Shown here: piece by piece, positions 62,137 to 64,000 of the stretch
Layout of the letters: every line of letters begins with the position of its first letter
Numbering within the stretch: position 1 is the stretch's first letter
NCBI RefSeq assembly: GCF_018139145.2
Contig: NC_059500.1
Coordinates: forward strand, 24,967,437 to 25,031,436
Direction: 5' to 3'
DNA length: 64,000 nt
Origin: Gymnogyps californianus
Taxonomy: Eukaryota > Chordata > Aves > Accipitriformes > Cathartidae
Notes under the pieces: generated by a model
What the model was told of the DNA's origin: nothing
The model's input: the letters and a program-made list of their open reading frames with translations, nothing else
The model's database searches: none
Position numbers and translations under genes: made by a program

Positions 62137-62561
62137 GCAGGAGCAGAGATTCCCCTGCAGCCCATGGTGAAGACCATGGTGAGGCAGACTGTCCCCTTGC
62201 AGCCCATGGAGGTCCACGGTGGAGCAGATGTCTGCCCTGCATCCCATGGAGGACCCCACGCCAGAGCAGGTAGATGTGCCCTGAAGGAGGCTGTGACCCC
62301 ATGGAGAGCCTGTGCTGGAGCAGGCTTCTGGCAGGACCTGTGGCCCCGTGGAGAGGAACCCATGCAGGAGCAGGTTTGCTGGCAGGACCTGTGACCCTGT
62401 GGGGGGCCCATGCTGGAGCAGTCTGTTCCTGAAGGACTGCACCCCAGAGAAAGGACCCATGCTGGAGCAGTTCATGAAGAACTGCAGCCCATGGGAAGGA
62501 CCCACACTGGAGCAGTTTGTGAAGGACTGTGTCCTGTGAGAGGGACCCCATGCTGGAGCAG
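62137..62561 (+). repeat. Tandem units (40-54 bp) inside the LTR
   Basis: Ten occurrences of a GCTGGAGCAG-like core start at 62137, 62178, 62218, 62260, 62314, 62364, 62412, 62461, 62506 and 62552. Between cores recur GGACCCATG, AAGGACTGCA and GGCAGGACCTGTG segments. The last four units are the most alike (45-49 bp apart). They lie between the TATA box and the polyadenylation signal, so they would be in the R region or transcribed leader. Confidence 0.82.
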
Positions 62562-62770
62562 GGGAAGAGTGTGAGGAGGAAGGAGTGGCAGAGACAGTGT
62601 GTGATAAACTAACTGCAACCCCCGTTCCTCATCCCGCTGTGCCACTCGGGGGGAGGAGGTAGAAGAGATGGGAGTGAAGCTGAGCCTGGGAAGAAGGGAG
62701 GGGTGGGGGGAGAAGGTGTTTTAAGATTTGTTTTTTATTTCTTATTATCCTACTCTGACTTTTGATTGGT

Positions 62771-62776
62771 AATAAA
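62771..62776 (+). terminator. LTR polyadenylation signal (AATAAA)
   Basis: AATAAA within TTGGTAATAAATTAAATTAA, followed by the terminal LTR block. Confidence 0.75.
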
Positions 62777-62959
62777 TTAAATTAATTTCCCTGAGTCGAG
62801 AGTGTTTTGCCTGTGACACTAATTGGTGAGTGATCTCCCTGTCCTTATCTTGACCCCCGAGCCTTTCATCGTGTTTTCTCTCCCCTTTCCAGTCGAGGAG
62901 GGAGAGTGATAGAGTGGCTTCGTGGGCAGCTGATGGCTAGCCAAGGTAAACCCACAACA

Positions 62960-62964
62960 TCTGT
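62960..62964. repeat. Target site duplication, right copy
   Basis: TCTGT, identical to 61827-61831. Confidence 0.88.
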
Positions 62965-64000
62965 AGATGACCATTTAATCCAAGTCTGTCTGCAATGGGA
63001 TGAAAGTGGATGCAGCAGTTGGGTCATAGTGTTAAACATAGCTTTGAAACTTCCCGAGACAGTTCCTCATTATGGCATAAACTTAGCCTTTCACACACAT
63101 TTCAGAGCAGGTGCTTGTTCGTATCCTGTCCCTCTATAGTACAACACAGCAGTTTTATTGCCAAGTGGGATCTTCAAAGTCTTCAAGCAAAAGCAGAGTA
63201 AGGTAGGTATTATTGCTCCCCTTAAAGAAACATTTTGACTGAGGGTCTGAATAATCAACTGTATTTAATCATTGCAGATAGAGTCTAAGAAGTGTTACAG
63301 GTATTGTTGTGTAGTAGAGGAGGATTTGGAACATCGATATCTACTATAGAGCACCTGAAGAAGGAACTAGGGATGTAAGGAAGAAAATAGGTATGGTCTT
63401 AACAACAAGAAAACTCTACTCTCAGAAACAATATTCAAGTTGTAAACATATAAATATTCTACAAAAGTAATAATGCAGAAAAGCCTTTCCCTCATTTTAC
63501 TGCTATATCCTGTGGCAAGCACAAAAGAGAAAATGCTCTATAAATTGTCATTTTACCAGCTTCCTTTGAACAACACCTCATAAAACTTAGCTTTGCTTCG
63601 ATGTCATTTGCATTAAATTTTCATGAAGGTAATTCACTTCATGTTGCATTCTGCTTTGTGGTAATAGTTTTTTCCCCCCTTTTTTTACAGGCCTAACAAG
63701 TATTTGTTTACCAGAATCATATTTTCTGAACTGCTTCCAAACTTCAAGATCTTTTTGCCTCAACCACAGGAGAGTCTTCCTAGGAGCTTGACAATGAATA
63801 TCCAGAGATTATTAATTGTATTCAGACCAGCATTTAGTGTAAGGCTGCTATAGGATTACCATGTGGAATTTCCCATACTTAAATTATGTTGAAATATCCA
63901 ATTACTCTATTGTAGGCAGTCATGAATTTCATTGTAGTTAAACATTTGCTGACAAGCTGGCCTTTCAATTTAGCTTTGTGTATTGAGAGAAGAAATCTGA
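62965..64000. other. Unique AT-rich sequence, no gene recognised
   Basis: Flank of the solo LTR. A 77-codon plus-strand frame (62906-63139) begins inside the LTR and continues into the flank, so it is not a gene. No repeat or RNA was recognised to the window end. Confidence 0.55.

Larger units (their letters stand above)
61832..62959 (+). mobile_element. Long solo ERV LTR, 1128 bp, with perfect target duplication
   Basis: It begins TGTATTAGTTTTACATGTCA and ends AACCCACAACA, with TG...CA boundaries and perfect 5-bp direct repeats TCTGT on both sides. I recognise it as a widespread bird LTR type unrelated to the other two here. Visible parts in order are a CCAAT box (61976-61980), a TATA-like ATATTTAA (62011-62018), a long GC-rich segment built of 40-54-bp units (62137-62561), an AATAAA signal (62771-62776), and a terminal block containing CTTATCTTGACCCCCGAGCC. 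No primer site or viral gene follows, so it is solo. Open frames of up to 218 codons on the minus strand are by-products of the GC-rich tandem units. The 5-bp duplication fits several ERV classes, and I do not assign one. Confidence 0.94.

Noticed and set aside
61849..62505. 218-codon minus-strand open frame, the longest in the window
   Set aside because: It lies entirely within the solo LTR, antisense to it, and its repetitive Gly/Ser/Pro-rich peptide follows the GC-rich tandem units.
62062..62551. Several other overlapping frames of 75-149 codons on both strands
   Set aside because: Same cause: tandem units in the LTR whose length is near a multiple of three leave several frames open.

Overview
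The window looks like AT-rich, gene-poor nuclear DNA from a bird. The evidence is the repeat content. There are CR1 LINE fragments, two of recent type and one apparently ancient, and one of them ends in the octamer tail typical of avian CR1. There are three retroviral LTRs of kinds I recognise from bird genomes, and no Alu, L1 or other mammalian repeats. I found no intact protein-coding gene, tRNA, rRNA or CRISPR array. Nearly all open frames are short and many start at non-ATG codons; the longest ones are antisense or shadow frames of mobile elements. The window is most simply intergenic sequence or the inside of a very large intron.

Layout. 1-5348: unique sequence with one curious minus-strand open frame and hairpin (3165-3368). 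5349-6452: 5'-truncated CR1 on the minus strand carrying the decayed 3' half of its reverse-transcriptase gene. 9849-10861: a decayed transposase-like gene that I read as PIF/Harbinger (HARBI1-like), kept largely in one frame but broken by at least seven stops. 10862-11455: an endogenous-retrovirus LTR directly abutting it, followed by a tRNA-Lys-type primer binding site and a stretch of leader, with no 3' LTR seen. 12755-12911: a CR1 3' tail on the plus strand. 26300-26470: a probable ancient CR1 remnant. 46200-46535: a decayed minisatellite of about 34 bp. 57849-58454: a solo LTR related to the first, with a near-perfect target duplication. 61832-62959: an unrelated long solo LTR with a perfect 5-bp target duplication and about ten internal units of 40-54 bp, which account for the large open frames there. 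The remainder is unique AT-rich sequence with microsatellites, a few inverted repeats and some CpG-denser patches that could be conserved elements or exons.

How the parts relate. The genes do not work together: this is a record of insertions. The Harbinger-like gene was probably already decaying, or decayed in parallel, when a retrovirus landed at its 3' end. The two solo LTRs are products of recombination between the ends of former proviruses. The three LTRs keep recognisable TATA boxes and polyadenylation signals, so they are the most obvious candidate promoters and terminators here. Family names rest on recognition by eye, not on a database search.
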